Assembly: GCF_020463795.1 (NCBI RefSeq)
Contig: NZ_CP080025.1
Span: 127,001-191,000, forward strand
DNA: 64,000 bases
Source: Echinicola marina
Lineage (GTDB): Bacteria > Bacteroidota > Bacteroidia > Cytophagales > Cyclobacteriaceae
Reading direction: 5' to 3'
Part shown: piece by piece, positions 35,398 to 45,080 of the stretch
Numbering within the stretch: the stretch's first letter is position 1
Layout: every line of letters begins with the position of its first letter
Translations under genes and position numbers: made by a program
The notes under the pieces: model-generated
The model's database searches: none
What the model was told of the DNA's origin: nothing
What the model saw: the letters and a program-made list of their open reading frames with translations, nothing else

Positions 35398-36690
35398 ATG
35401 AACATATTATTATTAGGAAGTGGAGGCAGAGAACATGCCTTTGCTTATAAGATTGTTAACAGCCCAAAGTGTGACCAATTATTCGTAGCCCCTGGAAATG
35501 CAGGAACAGCAGCTATTGCCAATAATGTTGCTTTGAGCATAACAGACTTTCCAGCACTTAAGGAGTTTGTCCTATCCAACAATATCGAAATGATCGTTAT
35601 TGGACCGGAAGAGCCTTTGGTAAAAGGCGTGGCAGATTATTTTGCAGAGCAAGAAGAAACAAAGAACATCCCTGTAGTAGGACCAAAAAAATTGGGTGCC
35701 ACACTCGAAGGGAGTAAAGATTTCTCCAAGCAATTCATGCAGCGAAACAATGTCCCTACTGCTGCTTCCGCAACCTTCACCAAAGAAACAGTTGAAGAAG
35801 GTTTGCAATATTTAAAATCGCAAAACTTACCCATCGTATTAAAAGCTGATGGGCTAGCTGCAGGCAAGGGGGTTTTGATCTGTGAAAGCCTAGAAGATGC
35901 TGAAAATTCCTTTAAGGAAATGTTGCTCGAAAGCAAATTTGGAGCGGCTTCCGACATGGTTGTTATTGAAGAATTTCTTAAAGGAATAGAGCTTTCTGTA
36001 TTTGTGGCCACTGATGGAAAAGGCTATAAAATCCTTCCAGAAGCAAAAGATTACAAACGCATCGGTGAAAAAGACACAGGATTAAACACTGGCGGAATGG
36101 GCGCAGTAAGTCCTGTTCCCTTTGCAGACGATGCCTTTATGCAGAAAGTAGAAGATAAGGTAGTAAAACCAACTATTGCCGGCCTTGAGAAAGAAAACAT
36201 CGATTATAAAGGTTTTATATTCATTGGATTAATGAATACCAACGGTGAGCCTTATGTGATAGAATACAATGTACGTATGGGTGACCCGGAAACCCAAGCG
36301 GTACTTCCACGAATCAAGAGTGATTTTGTGGATTTGCTATTGGCCATTGGCACTGGAAACCTGTCTAACTATACATTAGAATTAGAGGATTTCACTGCTA
36401 CTACTGTAGTAATGGTTGCTGGAGGATACCCTGGAAGTTATCCTAAGGGAGACAAAATCAGTGGCCTTGAAAATGAGAATAACAGTAGCCTTACTTTCCA
36501 CGCCGGCACCACAAACAATGAGCAAGGAGATGTGCTTACGAATGGCGGAAGAGTGATGGGGATTACCGGCAAAGGACAAAGTGTAGAAGAAGCACTTTCC
36601 AATGCCTATTCCAGGGTTAATGAAATCACCTGGAAAGATGTCTATTTCCGAAAAGATATCGGTCAGGACATTTTAAATTATGGTAAATGA
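35398..36690 (+). CDS. purD: phosphoribosylamine-glycine ligase
   Basis: This ATP-grasp enzyme joins phosphoribosylamine and glycine in purine synthesis. It is 430 residues, the normal length. Seen: MNILLLGSGGREHAFAYK at the N-terminus, GPEEPLVKG, PIVLKADGLAAGKGV (ATP-binding), the DYKRIGEKDTGLNTGGMGA signature and YNVRMGDPETQ (metal ligands). It shares a transcript with recQ. A short hairpin at 36710-36729 with no T-run follows. Confidence 0.96.
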   Translation: MNILLLGSGGREHAFAYKIVNSPKCDQLFVAPGNAGTAAIANNVALSITDFPALKEFVLSNNIEMIVIGPEEPLVKGVADYFAEQEETKNIPVVGPKKLGATLEGSKDFSKQFMQRNNVPTAASATFTKETVEEGLQYLKSQNLPIVLKADGLAAGKGVLICESLEDAENSFKEMLLESKFGAASDMVVIEEFLKGIELSVFVATDGKGYKILPEAKDYKRIGEKDTGLNTGGMGAVSPVPFADDAFMQKVEDKVVKPTIAGLEKENIDYKGFIFIGLMNTNGEPYVIEYNVRMGDPETQAVLPRIKSDFVDLLLAIGTGNLSNYTLELEDFTATTVVMVAGGYPGSYPKGDKISGLENENNSSLTFHAGTTNNEQGDVLTNGGRVMGITGKGQSVEEALSNAYSRVNEITWKDVYFRKDIGQDILNYGK

Positions 36691-36709
36691 TACCATAACC
36701 AATTCACGA

Positions 36710-36729
36710 GGAGACTGCCTTCAGTCTCC
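36710..36729 (+). terminator. hairpin between purD and the PSP1 gene
   Basis: GGAGACT (36710-36716) pairs with AGTCTCC (36723-36729) around a 6-nt loop. No T-run follows, so it may be an attenuator, an mRNA-stability element or nothing. Confidence 0.35.
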
Positions 36730-36748
36730 CTAAATAATAGCTAGCTTT

Positions 36749-38191
36749 ATGGCAGGATGTAGTAGCTGCTCTACCACTTCAGGAAGCGGTGGGTGTCAAA
36801 ATAATGGCACTTGTGGTACGAGCGATTGTAATAAAATGAATTCATTTGATTGGCTATCCCATATGGGCATACCGACAATTGATACCTTCGATATAGTAGA
36901 AATCAAGTTCAAGGGAGGAAGAAAAGATTACTACCGCAATGTCAATCATCTTAAATTGACCACTGGTGATCCTGTGGTGTTAGATGTCCCCAATGGACAT
37001 CATATAGGATACGTTTCATTGCAGGGTGAGCTTGTTCGCTTACAAATGCAAAAGAGGAAAATCAAAAATGATGATAATATCCTCAAGATCTATCGACTTG
37101 CAAATCAAAAAGACCTTGAAAAATGGGAAGAAGCCAAAAACCGTGAAGTTCCCACCCTTTATCGAACCAAACAGATCATCGATGAAATAAAACTGGAGAT
37201 GAAATTGTCTGATGTTGAATTTCAGGCAGACAATTCAAAAGCCACTTTCTATTACTCAGCAGACGATCGAGTGGACTTCAGGGAATTGATCAAAATCTTG
37301 GCCTCTGAATTTAAAATCAGGGTTGAGATGAGACAGATAAGCCTCAGACAAGAAGCCGGTAGACTTGGTGGAATTGGTGTTTGTGGACGAGAATTATGTT
37401 GTTCTACTTGGATACACGAATTCAAAAGCGTGAGTACTTCGGCAGCTAGGTACCAAAACCTTTCTCTTAACCCTACCAAACTTTCGGGACAATGCGGAAG
37501 ACTTAAGTGCTGCCTTAATTACGAATTGGACACTTATATGTCTGCCTTGGAGGATATTCCCAATATCGAAAAACCATTATTAACAGAAGCTGGTTCAGCT
37601 AAACTCCAAAAGACTGATATCTTTAGGAAACTGATGTGGTTCAGCTACAATAATGAAAACAACTGGCATTCCATAGATTGTGAACGTGTTCAGGAAATCA
37701 TTGAAATGAATGAACAGGGCAAAAAACCTTTTAGCCTTGAAATGGACGATATGATGGACATGGAAGACGATCGCAATAAGTCCAATATGGATCTGGAAAT
37801 GCTGGACCAAAAGTTTAAAAGCAAGACAAAGAAAAAGAAAAGACGTAAACCTAAACCTAAAGGGCCAAACCCAAACCAGTCTACCCAACAAGGGGAGAGC
37901 AAAACCGCTTCAAAAGGAGGTGCTCCACAAGAAAAGCAAGGCTCTCCTAAGGGACGTAATAGCAGACGAAATGGTCCTGGACAAAGCCCTGGACAAAACA
38001 AAAGAAGAAGCGAAGCAAAAGGTAATTCCCAAAACAAAACTATTCAAAAGCCGTCTGCCACAGATCCAAAAAGTGAAGGCAAGGATGCCTCCAATTCCTC
38101 TCAAAAGCCTAAAGGTAACAGAAGGAAAAATGCTCCAAGGAAAAAGAACAACAGAAACAACCAAAATAAAGGACCTAAGAACAATGAATAA
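36749..38191 (+). CDS. PSP1/RicT-type protein with Cys-rich N-terminus and basic tail
   Basis: This is a 480-residue protein of the PSP1 family (B. subtilis RicT/YaaT, part of an Fe-S-containing complex affecting RNA processing). The PSP1 core runs from about residue 45 to 300 and has the conserved Cys motifs VCGRELCC (C212, C217, C218) and QCGRLKCC (C249, C254, C255). The N-terminus is unusually Cys-rich (C4, C7, C16, C22, C27). Residues about 345-480 are low-complexity Lys/Arg/Asn/Gly/Pro with KKKKRRKPKPK-type runs, so they are likely disordered and RNA-binding. The start of gldH overlaps its last codons, so the two genes are coupled. Confidence 0.88.
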   Translation: MAGCSSCSTTSGSGGCQNNGTCGTSDCNKMNSFDWLSHMGIPTIDTFDIVEIKFKGGRKDYYRNVNHLKLTTGDPVVLDVPNGHHIGYVSLQGELVRLQMQKRKIKNDDNILKIYRLANQKDLEKWEEAKNREVPTLYRTKQIIDEIKLEMKLSDVEFQADNSKATFYYSADDRVDFRELIKILASEFKIRVEMRQISLRQEAGRLGGIGVCGRELCCSTWIHEFKSVSTSAARYQNLSLNPTKLSGQCGRLKCCLNYELDTYMSALEDIPNIEKPLLTEAGSAKLQKTDIFRKLMWFSYNNENNWHSIDCERVQEIIEMNEQGKKPFSLEMDDMMDMEDDRNKSNMDLEMLDQKFKSKTKKKKRRKPKPKGPNPNQSTQQGESKTASKGGAPQEKQGSPKGRNSRRNGPGQSPGQNKRRSEAKGNSQNKTIQKPSATDPKSEGKDASNSSQKPKGNRRKNAPRKKNNRNNQNKGPKNNE

Positions 38192-38663
38192 GAAACCTTC
38201 GTTTCTCCATTTTATTATTTTAGGACTATTGACCTCTGGGGCATTCTCCTGCGATTCTAAGAGAATTTATGAGGAATACCATGGGCTTTCTGAATATTCC
38301 TGGGCGGTTGCAGACACTTTAACTTTCGAAGTGCCTCCCATAACAGCATCAGCCTCGCCAATGTCCACCTTGAGAATCAAGTATAATGACAGTTATGACT
38401 ATTATAATATTTATGTCAAATACATTCTGAAGGACAGCCTTGATAGCCTCATAGACAATCAACTTTTGGACATCTACCTTTTCGATCCAAAGACAGGAAA
38501 ACCTTTAGGCGATGGTTTTGGAAATACTTATACCCAATTGGACACAATACCTTTCAAAAACAAGGGGCAACAGATGCCATTAAAAGTACAACTGATCCAA
38601 TACATGAGAAGTAAAGAACTCAAAGGGATTGAATCCATTGGACTAAAAATAGAAAAGGAGTGA
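38184..38663 (+). CDS. gldH: gliding-motility lipoprotein GldH
   Basis: This is a 159-residue lipoprotein. ATG 38184 starts a signal peptide (MNKKPSFLHFIILGLLTSGA) ending at the lipobox Cys in GAFSC; the longer open frame to 37920 is a shadow within the PSP1 gene. The SDSKRIYEEYH-like start, SEYSWAVADTLTFEVPP and the C-terminal KGIESIGLKIEKE match GldH. The protein is needed for gliding in Flavobacterium, but also occurs in non-gliding Bacteroidota. The PSP1-gldH pairing is common in this phylum. It overlaps PSP1 by 8 bp and ends in a bidirectional terminator. Confidence 0.9.
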   Translation: MNKKPSFLHFIILGLLTSGAFSCDSKRIYEEYHGLSEYSWAVADTLTFEVPPITASASPMSTLRIKYNDSYDYYNIYVKYILKDSLDSLIDNQLLDIYLFDPKTGKPLGDGFGNTYTQLDTIPFKNKGQQMPLKVQLIQYMRSKELKGIESIGLKIEKE

Positions 38664-38688
38664 TGAACACATCACTCCTTTTTATTTG
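38653..38688. terminator. bidirectional terminator between gldH and the helicase gene
   Basis: AAAAGGAGTGATG (38653-38665) and CATCACTCCTTTT (38670-38682) form a perfect 13-bp stem with an AACA loop. A-runs and T-runs flank it on the two sides. Confidence 0.9.
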
Positions 38689-41600
38689 TCATTTCAAATT
38701 TGGTCTGTAACAAATCTTCATGATCAAGCCAATATTGCCTGCTAAAAACAAAAACCACATTCCAGCCCTTTTGCCTCAATAATTGGGAATGATATACAAA
38801 GGCCTCTTTGGCAGTCTTAGATGAAAAAAGCCTATCATCATCTGTCAATATAGCCCCTAAATACTTATCTCCCTCAAGCAATTCCAAATCCATCACACGT
38901 GAAATAGACCTGTCCTTTAATTCATGATTTCCATAAATCCCCTCTAATTTCCCCTTCAAATACCATGAACTTGCAAAACCAGCCGTATCCTTTTCTTGGA
39001 GCCTCACCTTCTCTCCTGAAGCTATTTCCTCAGCATAAGCCAAATAATCACGAAGCATTTTAACACCAGGATTGAGAGTTTGCCTCTCCTTAAAATCCCT
39101 GGGAGATATACTGCTCACTACTACCACCCTATTTCTGGCCCTGGTCACAGCCACATTTAACCTATTGATTCCTCCTTCCTTGGATAGCAATCCAAAGTTG
39201 GCAGTAAATTTTCCTACTTTATTTTTAGCATAACCAATAGAAAAAATCACTTCATCAAATTCATCCCCTTGTACATTTTCAATATTCTTCACCTTCACCT
39301 TTGCCGAGGACACAGCGTTATCTGAAGAAATATACGCTGAAATCAATTCCATCTGAAAGTAATTAAAAGTAATCACCCCAATTTCAACTTCTGGCCTATC
39401 TTTGATAATTCCCCTTATTTCTTCTAACACTGCTTCAGCCTCAACCTTATTGGATTGCTTATCCCACACACCATTTACCTTCACCCATTTATATGAATTT
39501 TCCGCTTCATTCAATGAATTCATATCTGGCAACATGCTAAGTTGATCATGATAAAAATATCGGTTGGAAAAAGCTATCAGCGACAAATTCTTACTTCGAT
39601 AATGGCCTTCCAATGCATATTTCTTAAAGTAATTCGATGCCAGGTCCAAAAGCGAATTGGATTCCAATTCCAGGCCTTCCTCATCTGATTCCAAACGGAT
39701 CTTGTAAAGATCAAAAGGCTGTAATTGTTGACTATCCCCCGCAACGACGACTTGTTTCCCCCTAAGCATAGCAGGTAGTCCCCTTTCAGCAAAGCACTGT
39801 GACGACTCATCAAAAACCACCAAATCAAAGCGGTTTTCCAAAGGAAAAAGTGCCGAAACAGTTTCTGGTGAAGCCAACCAACACGGAACCAGTTTAAATA
39901 TTTCCGACTCGAACTCCTCTATTAGCTTCTTTATTGTCCAAAGCCTTTTTTGCTTACTTACCTGATGCAAAAGGTCCCGATAGGTAACCAAATTATTAAG
40001 CCTATTGTATTCAAGTTTTTTGAAGGTGTTTTCTCTTAACCTCAGTTCTGCAATAAACCTGCTTATTTTTATCTTCTCTTCTACAGAAGCAGTAAATTCT
40101 TCAAGGATATCCTTCACTTTCTGAAGGCTGATCTCCTGCAAAACGGGGTATTTTGCCTCTATATGCTCTATCCAACTGAACCTTAAGCCCTTCAAAAAAA
40201 CTTCTTGCAATTCCTCAAAAGACTTTTCAGGATAGGTATCAATAAGCTTATTGATGACCTCTATATCCACTGATCGTAATTTTCTCTTTAGCCTGTCCAG
40301 CGCTACTATTTCCGTAAAATCCTGAGTGATTGTACGCTTTACCATCTCCAGTTTTTCATCGTTAGAGGCTGTAAGCAAATGCTTAATCTGAATAGGACTG
40401 AAATAATTCTTCCATTGGGTAGTCTTCATCTCTATCAGACCATTGATCCCAATCAATTCCTGAAGTATCTGTCGATATTGGTCAAAATCAGTTTTTTCAA
40501 AAACCAAATAAGGAGAAAGCATACCCAGCTCCTCCAAAATAAACTTGGCCTTCAATGCCTCCTTCAAAATATGTGATTGATGATTGAATGTCGTAAAATC
40601 AAATGGTTTGGTGGGCATATCCACCCATTCCTTACGATCTAATAATGTATATTGGTGATTCAGGTTCAAACGATTCTCCAACATTTTCACCAATAAATTT
40701 AACCCCTCCCTATCTCTGTTAAGCCCATTCTTTTTCAATAAATCCCACACCCCCTTGTACTCATTTCTGTAAAAGACCAAGCTAATTGACTTCCACCATG
40801 ACTCCTTCATCTGAAGCACATGCAACACTTTTTCATATACAGCTTCCACATACTTGTCACTGACTGTCCACTCTATTCCTTCTTCAGAAAGTAGCTTTTT
40901 CACTACATCCACCTTATTCTCCAGCCATAACCTATCCAGTTCCCCTTTGGGATATATCATCAACTTTTTAAGGGTTTGGAAAATCTCTTTATTTGAAACG
41001 ATCGCCTCCAACTCTTCCAACCTATTCCTATGCTCAAACGACTGGTAGACTAATGGAAATTCAAATGGCTGATACAAGAGATTACCTAGAATTTTTTCTG
41101 CTGTTTGCTTCAGTTCTTTTATTTCCTGTAGGTTCTCTTTGAAGCGATTGATCACATTAGGCGTGAACTGGGCAAAATCCACCCTGTGCAACCAAAATGA
41201 ATCCGGACTTTCATACTTCGGTTGATAATAATTATACTCCTTAAAATCCCGAAGGAATTCATCTAATGAATCCCAATGGTAATTTTTATAATATTGCGTC
41301 AGGTTAAAATGCTCATCTTCAAAACTCGAGCTGATATATAGCTCTTTGATGGGCACTCCACATTCTTCTGTATTAAAAAGTGCATGCCGATAATCTTCCA
41401 AAAATTCCGCATGTGTTTCGATGGTTCTTACAGTCTGGCTGAAATTGCGCTCCAATTGAATTGCATCCAAACTTCTGTTAAGTTCCTGATAGCGTTCTAA
41501 AGACTGAATTTGGTCTCCTATTTTCTTAAAAAGCCTATTTCTGTCAGCTCTAAAATCATGAACCAAGGCCAAAAATGCTGAAAAACCCTGCTGAGCTAAT

Positions 41601-42652
41601 CTCGAGTTCACCACCTCCAGTGCAGCCCTTTTCTGAGACACCACCAAGACCTTTTTGCCCCGGGAAATAAAATCAATAACCAAGTTACAGATCAATTGTG
41701 ATTTACCTGTGCCTGGTGGCCCCTGAACCACGCAAGAACCTCCCTCTCTCACCGTTTTGAGTACTTCTTCTTGGCTTGCATCCATGGGAAATGTATTGAA
41801 CAAATTCCCCTCCTTTAAGGACAAAACCTGTTCCTCATCCTGCACAAACCAGTCCATAAACAGTTCCTCGAGATTCTCTGAAGTATATTTTTCCTTCAGT
41901 TCTTCATAATCACGTATCAAAAATGAACTCTTCTGGGAAAACTGTCCCAAAACCGCATTGGGCTTTAATTTCAACACACCAGTTTTGGAATGCTTCTCGC
42001 TTTCATTGGAACTCCTTTCTCCAAAATCATCTAGCTTTCCCTCAAACAAATCCTGATTGAAATTAAGCGTGAGTTCCTTTTTGAGATAATGGTAAAGCTC
42101 AGTCAAAAAGGCTCTGGGTTCTTTGGAAAAATTTTCTATTGCATTTTCCCACCATTCTTTTTTAAAACTGATTTGATGGGCATGGGCATATGCCAATAAA
42201 AAGGATTTATTGATAAAAGGCTGATCTCCAGATTTTTTTTGCAAATACCAATAATTCCCCTCTTGAACCAGTCTGACGGGAAAAAACAACAAAGGACATC
42301 TAATAATCTGGTCATTGGGCAGCTTACCTTCCACGAAGGGCCAGGCCACAAAGAGACTCTTCTCTCCACTCTCCTCTTCTGTCAGCCTTGCATATTGACT
42401 GATTCCCTTAATACGGTTTGAAACCTCATTGGTGTTTTTATCCCGAGCATCAGCTATTTTGAGTAAAGGAATTTTCTTCTTCCTCCCCAACAATTCTTGA
42501 ATATAGTTGAAAGCATTTTGATGCTCCAAAAACTCAAGGTCTTTCAGGTCTATCATTTGGGAACTGATTACCCGTGGAAGATGAATGGACCTGTTTTTAG
42601 CAGACAGATCCATCAGCCTATTCATATAAACCTGAAAGAGATCTTGTATCAT
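38672..42652 (-). CDS. large SF1 (UPF1-like) helicase with C-terminal nuclease-like domain
   Basis: This is a 1326-residue protein of the multidomain AAA/SF1 helicase type (DUF4011-like N-terminus: MNRLMDLSAKNRSIHLPR). Walker A is GPPGTGKSQ (311-319). A long helical insertion of some 550 residues follows. Next come motif II as VVFDESSQCFAERGLPAML, motif III VVAGDSQQLQPF, YRSKNLSLIAFSNRYF, motif V VQGDEFDEVIFS and motif VI VAVTRARNRVVVVSS. The last ~120 residues resemble the PD-(D/E)xK-like domain that ends such proteins, but the expected catalytic E-x-D/G reads ILTDDD here. It probably unwinds DNA or RNA; a defence role is only a possibility. It follows an SDR gene by 5 bp. Confidence 0.82.
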   Translation of the reverse strand: MIQDLFQVYMNRLMDLSAKNRSIHLPRVISSQMIDLKDLEFLEHQNAFNYIQELLGRKKKIPLLKIADARDKNTNEVSNRIKGISQYARLTEEESGEKSLFVAWPFVEGKLPNDQIIRCPLLFFPVRLVQEGNYWYLQKKSGDQPFINKSFLLAYAHAHQISFKKEWWENAIENFSKEPRAFLTELYHYLKKELTLNFNQDLFEGKLDDFGERSSNESEKHSKTGVLKLKPNAVLGQFSQKSSFLIRDYEELKEKYTSENLEELFMDWFVQDEEQVLSLKEGNLFNTFPMDASQEEVLKTVREGGSCVVQGPPGTGKSQLICNLVIDFISRGKKVLVVSQKRAALEVVNSRLAQQGFSAFLALVHDFRADRNRLFKKIGDQIQSLERYQELNRSLDAIQLERNFSQTVRTIETHAEFLEDYRHALFNTEECGVPIKELYISSSFEDEHFNLTQYYKNYHWDSLDEFLRDFKEYNYYQPKYESPDSFWLHRVDFAQFTPNVINRFKENLQEIKELKQTAEKILGNLLYQPFEFPLVYQSFEHRNRLEELEAIVSNKEIFQTLKKLMIYPKGELDRLWLENKVDVVKKLLSEEGIEWTVSDKYVEAVYEKVLHVLQMKESWWKSISLVFYRNEYKGVWDLLKKNGLNRDREGLNLLVKMLENRLNLNHQYTLLDRKEWVDMPTKPFDFTTFNHQSHILKEALKAKFILEELGMLSPYLVFEKTDFDQYRQILQELIGINGLIEMKTTQWKNYFSPIQIKHLLTASNDEKLEMVKRTITQDFTEIVALDRLKRKLRSVDIEVINKLIDTYPEKSFEELQEVFLKGLRFSWIEHIEAKYPVLQEISLQKVKDILEEFTASVEEKIKISRFIAELRLRENTFKKLEYNRLNNLVTYRDLLHQVSKQKRLWTIKKLIEEFESEIFKLVPCWLASPETVSALFPLENRFDLVVFDESSQCFAERGLPAMLRGKQVVVAGDSQQLQPFDLYKIRLESDEEGLELESNSLLDLASNYFKKYALEGHYRSKNLSLIAFSNRYFYHDQLSMLPDMNSLNEAENSYKWVKVNGVWDKQSNKVEAEAVLEEIRGIIKDRPEVEIGVITFNYFQMELISAYISSDNAVSSAKVKVKNIENVQGDEFDEVIFSIGYAKNKVGKFTANFGLLSKEGGINRLNVAVTRARNRVVVVSSISPRDFKERQTLNPGVKMLRDYLAYAEEIASGEKVRLQEKDTAGFASSWYLKGKLEGIYGNHELKDRSISRVMDLELLEGDKYLGAILTDDDRLFSSKTAKEAFVYHSQLLRQKGWNVVFVFSRQYWLDHEDLLQTKFEMTNKKE

Positions 42653-42657
42653 AATAA

Positions 42658-43470
42658 TTATTTGAATGGGGAATCCTTTTCCTTTGCCATATGATTATAA
42701 ACAATTCCGTCCATTATCCCAGGAATCCACTTGTTCAAAAACACGGCCAGCTTACCTTCTCTGGTCAAGACCAAATCCCTTTTTCGCTTATATGTAGCAT
42801 GAACAATATGTCTGGCAACCTCCTCCGAACTCATCATGTCATTTTCATCCCTCGGAGATTCACCTTGAGCACTCCCATCCCCAGTAAGTGCATTATTCCT
42901 GATATTAGAGGACGTAAAGCCAGGGCAGGCCACTAGTATATGTACTCCCCTTTTCATTACTTCTGTCCGCAAAGACTCCATAAAACCATTCATGGCATAT
43001 TTACTGGCAGTATAAGCTGTTCTAGCCGGAGTCCCTCGATAGCCATTAATAGATGATACGCCGACTACCGAACCTTTATTTTCTAGAATAGAAGGCAAAC
43101 AATATTTAGTAGCATAGACAGTCCCCCAAAAATTAGTATCCATAACTTTATGAAAAACCTCCGTATCCAATTCCTCAAAAAGGGCCCTCATGGAAATACC
43201 GGCATTATTGACCAAAACATCAATCTTTCCATAGTGCTTAATTACTTCTTCAGCCATTCTTTTGTTATCCGCTTCTACTCCAGCATCTGCCAAAATCCCC
43301 TTGGCCTCCAAACCTGCATCCGCTAACTTCTTAAGGCTATTATCAAGCTTAACCTGGTTTCTACCGGTAATCACTATTTTGGCACCCTCATTCCCAAAAG
43401 CCTCTGCGCATGCCTCTCCTATCCCAGAAGTAGCACCGGTCACAATCACAACTTTATCCTTAAATTTCAT
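42658..43470 (-). CDS. SDR-family oxidoreductase
   Basis: This is a 270-residue classical short-chain dehydrogenase. Seen: the NAD(P)-binding TGATSGIGEACAEAF, NNAGISMRALFEE, the catalytic Ser in SSINGYRG and the YTASK active site (Tyr and Lys) followed by MNGFMESLRTEV. ITGRN after strand 2 fits NADP preference. The C-terminus (FLNKWIPGIMDGIVYNHMAK) is hydrophobic, as in SDRs acting on lipids. The substrate is unknown. It precedes the helicase gene by 5 bp on the same strand; functional linkage is unclear. Confidence 0.88.
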   Translation of the reverse strand: MKFKDKVVIVTGATSGIGEACAEAFGNEGAKIVITGRNQVKLDNSLKKLADAGLEAKGILADAGVEADNKRMAEEVIKHYGKIDVLVNNAGISMRALFEELDTEVFHKVMDTNFWGTVYATKYCLPSILENKGSVVGVSSINGYRGTPARTAYTASKYAMNGFMESLRTEVMKRGVHILVACPGFTSSNIRNNALTGDGSAQGESPRDENDMMSSEEVARHIVHATYKRKRDLVLTREGKLAVFLNKWIPGIMDGIVYNHMAKEKDSPFK

Positions 43471-43656
43471 TCTAATACTTTACTTTAAACCTAAAGATAA
43501 TCATTTCAACTTATTTGGAAATTTCTTGAAAAAGAAGTTCCTGATACTCATATCGCAAAAGACTAAGATACAGGACTTAATTATTTATCTCTTCTGCTCC
43601 ATGGACCCGAAAAATTCTCTTCCTCCAAAACCTTATCCCATTTCAAAGATTATGAT

Positions 43657-43664
43657 TAATTTTG
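43657..43664 (+). promoter_or_regulatory. -7 element just before rlmD
   Basis: TAATTTTG is an exact TAnnTTTG match whose last base is 7 nt before ATG 43671. Transcription would begin about 2 nt before the start codon, so the mRNA may be leaderless. Confidence 0.45.
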
Positions 43665-43670
43665 CAGCCT

Positions 43671-45080
43671 ATGTCGAGAAAGATGAAAAATAAGGTTCTG
43701 GAAAACCTTACTATCGAGCGGATTGCCTCAGAGGGCAAATGTGTAACCCATTATGAAGGGAAAGTGGTTTTCGTCCAACAAGTAGCCCCAGGAGATGTGG
43801 TTGATGTCCGCATTACCAAGGGCAAAAGTAGTTTCATGGAAGGCCAGGCCATCAAGATCCACAAATACTCTGAAGACCGAGTGGATCCTTTCTGTTCCCA
43901 TTTTGGGGTATGCGGAGGGTGTAAATGGCAACATATCAATTATGAACTTCAACTCGCTTACAAAAGACAACAAGTACTTGATCAATTTAGCAGGATTGCA
44001 AAAGTGCCCATCCCTGAGGTAATGCCCATCATTGGCTCTGCCGACACCCAGTATTACCGAAACAAACTTGACTTCACCTTTTCCAATAACAGGTGGCTGA
44101 CCCGTGAAGAAATTGATTCTGGAAAGGATTTTGAAAGAAATGCCCTTGGATTTCATATCCCTAAGCGTTTTGATAAAATCGTTGACATCGATCATTGTTA
44201 CCTTCAGGGAGGGATTTCTAATGACGTGAGAAATGAGCTGAGAAAGTTTGCATTAGAAAATGACATCAGCTTCTTTGATATGATCCAGCAAGTGGGACTA
44301 CTAAGGAACTTGATCATTCGTACAAGCTCCACTGGAGAGACGATGGTCATTGTTCAATTCGGCGAAAACCAGCCTCAGGAAATTCAAAGAGTGATGGATT
44401 TCTTGGCAGAGAGATTCCCAGAAATCACTTCGCTGCTTTACATCATCAACCTCAAGAAAAACGAAACCTTCCACGATCAGGACATCCATACCTTCAAAGG
44501 CCGAGACTATATCATTGAAAAAATGGAGGAGCTGGAGTTTAGAGTGGGCCCCAAGTCCTTTTACCAAACCAATTCCAAACAAGCTTACGAATTATATAAA
44601 GTCGCAAGAGAACTTGCAAACCTAAATGGTGACGAGGTTGTGTATGATTTATACACAGGCACAGGAACCATTGCCAATTTTGTTGCGAAAAAAGCCAAAC
44701 AGGTAATAGGTATTGAATATGTAGAAGCTGCCATAGAGGATGCTAAGCTTAACGCTGAAGTAAACAGCCTTGACAACACGCTCTTTTATGCAGGAGACAT
44801 GAAAGACATTCTCAATGATGAATTCATTGCAGCACATGCCGCACCAGATGTAATCATTACAGATCCTCCTAGAGCAGGAATGCATGATGACGTAGTCAAT
44901 ATGTTATTAAAATTAGAGGCTCCCAAAATAGTTTACGTGAGCTGTAATCCTGCTACCCAAGCTAGAGATGTTGCGTTATTGGGAGAAAAATACCAAGTAG
45001 TCAAGGTTCAGCCTGTGGACATGTTTCCGCAGACTTACCATGTAGAAAATGTAGTATTATTGACCTTAAAATCATCATGA
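43671..45080 (+). CDS. rlmD: 23S rRNA (uracil-C5)-methyltransferase, RlmD/RumA family
   Basis: This is a SAM-dependent RNA methyltransferase with an Fe-S cluster, predicted to methylate a uridine of 23S rRNA (U1939 in E. coli for RlmD). I choose ATG 43671 (469 aa); a TTG at 43662 is inside the -7 element, and ATG 43683 is also possible. Seen: an N-terminal TRAM-like domain, the Fe-S Cys set CSHFGVCGGCKWQH, SFYQTNSKQAYELYK, the SAM motif YDLYTGTGTIANF, TDPPRAGM and the nucleophile Cys in YVSCNPATQARD. RlmC and RlmCD paralogues act on other uridines, so site specificity is inferred. The next gene overlaps by ATGA. Confidence 0.92.
   Translation: MSRKMKNKVLENLTIERIASEGKCVTHYEGKVVFVQQVAPGDVVDVRITKGKSSFMEGQAIKIHKYSEDRVDPFCSHFGVCGGCKWQHINYELQLAYKRQQVLDQFSRIAKVPIPEVMPIIGSADTQYYRNKLDFTFSNNRWLTREEIDSGKDFERNALGFHIPKRFDKIVDIDHCYLQGGISNDVRNELRKFALENDISFFDMIQQVGLLRNLIIRTSSTGETMVIVQFGENQPQEIQRVMDFLAERFPEITSLLYIINLKKNETFHDQDIHTFKGRDYIIEKMEELEFRVGPKSFYQTNSKQAYELYKVARELANLNGDEVVYDLYTGTGTIANFVAKKAKQVIGIEYVEAAIEDAKLNAEVNSLDNTLFYAGDMKDILNDEFIAAHAAPDVIITDPPRAGMHDDVVNMLLKLEAPKIVYVSCNPATQARDVALLGEKYQVVKVQPVDMFPQTYHVENVVLLTLKSS

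Noticed and set aside
37920-38183. An 88-residue extension of gldH into the PSP1 gene.
   Set aside because: It is a Lys-rich shadow frame; the lipoprotein signal begins at 38184.
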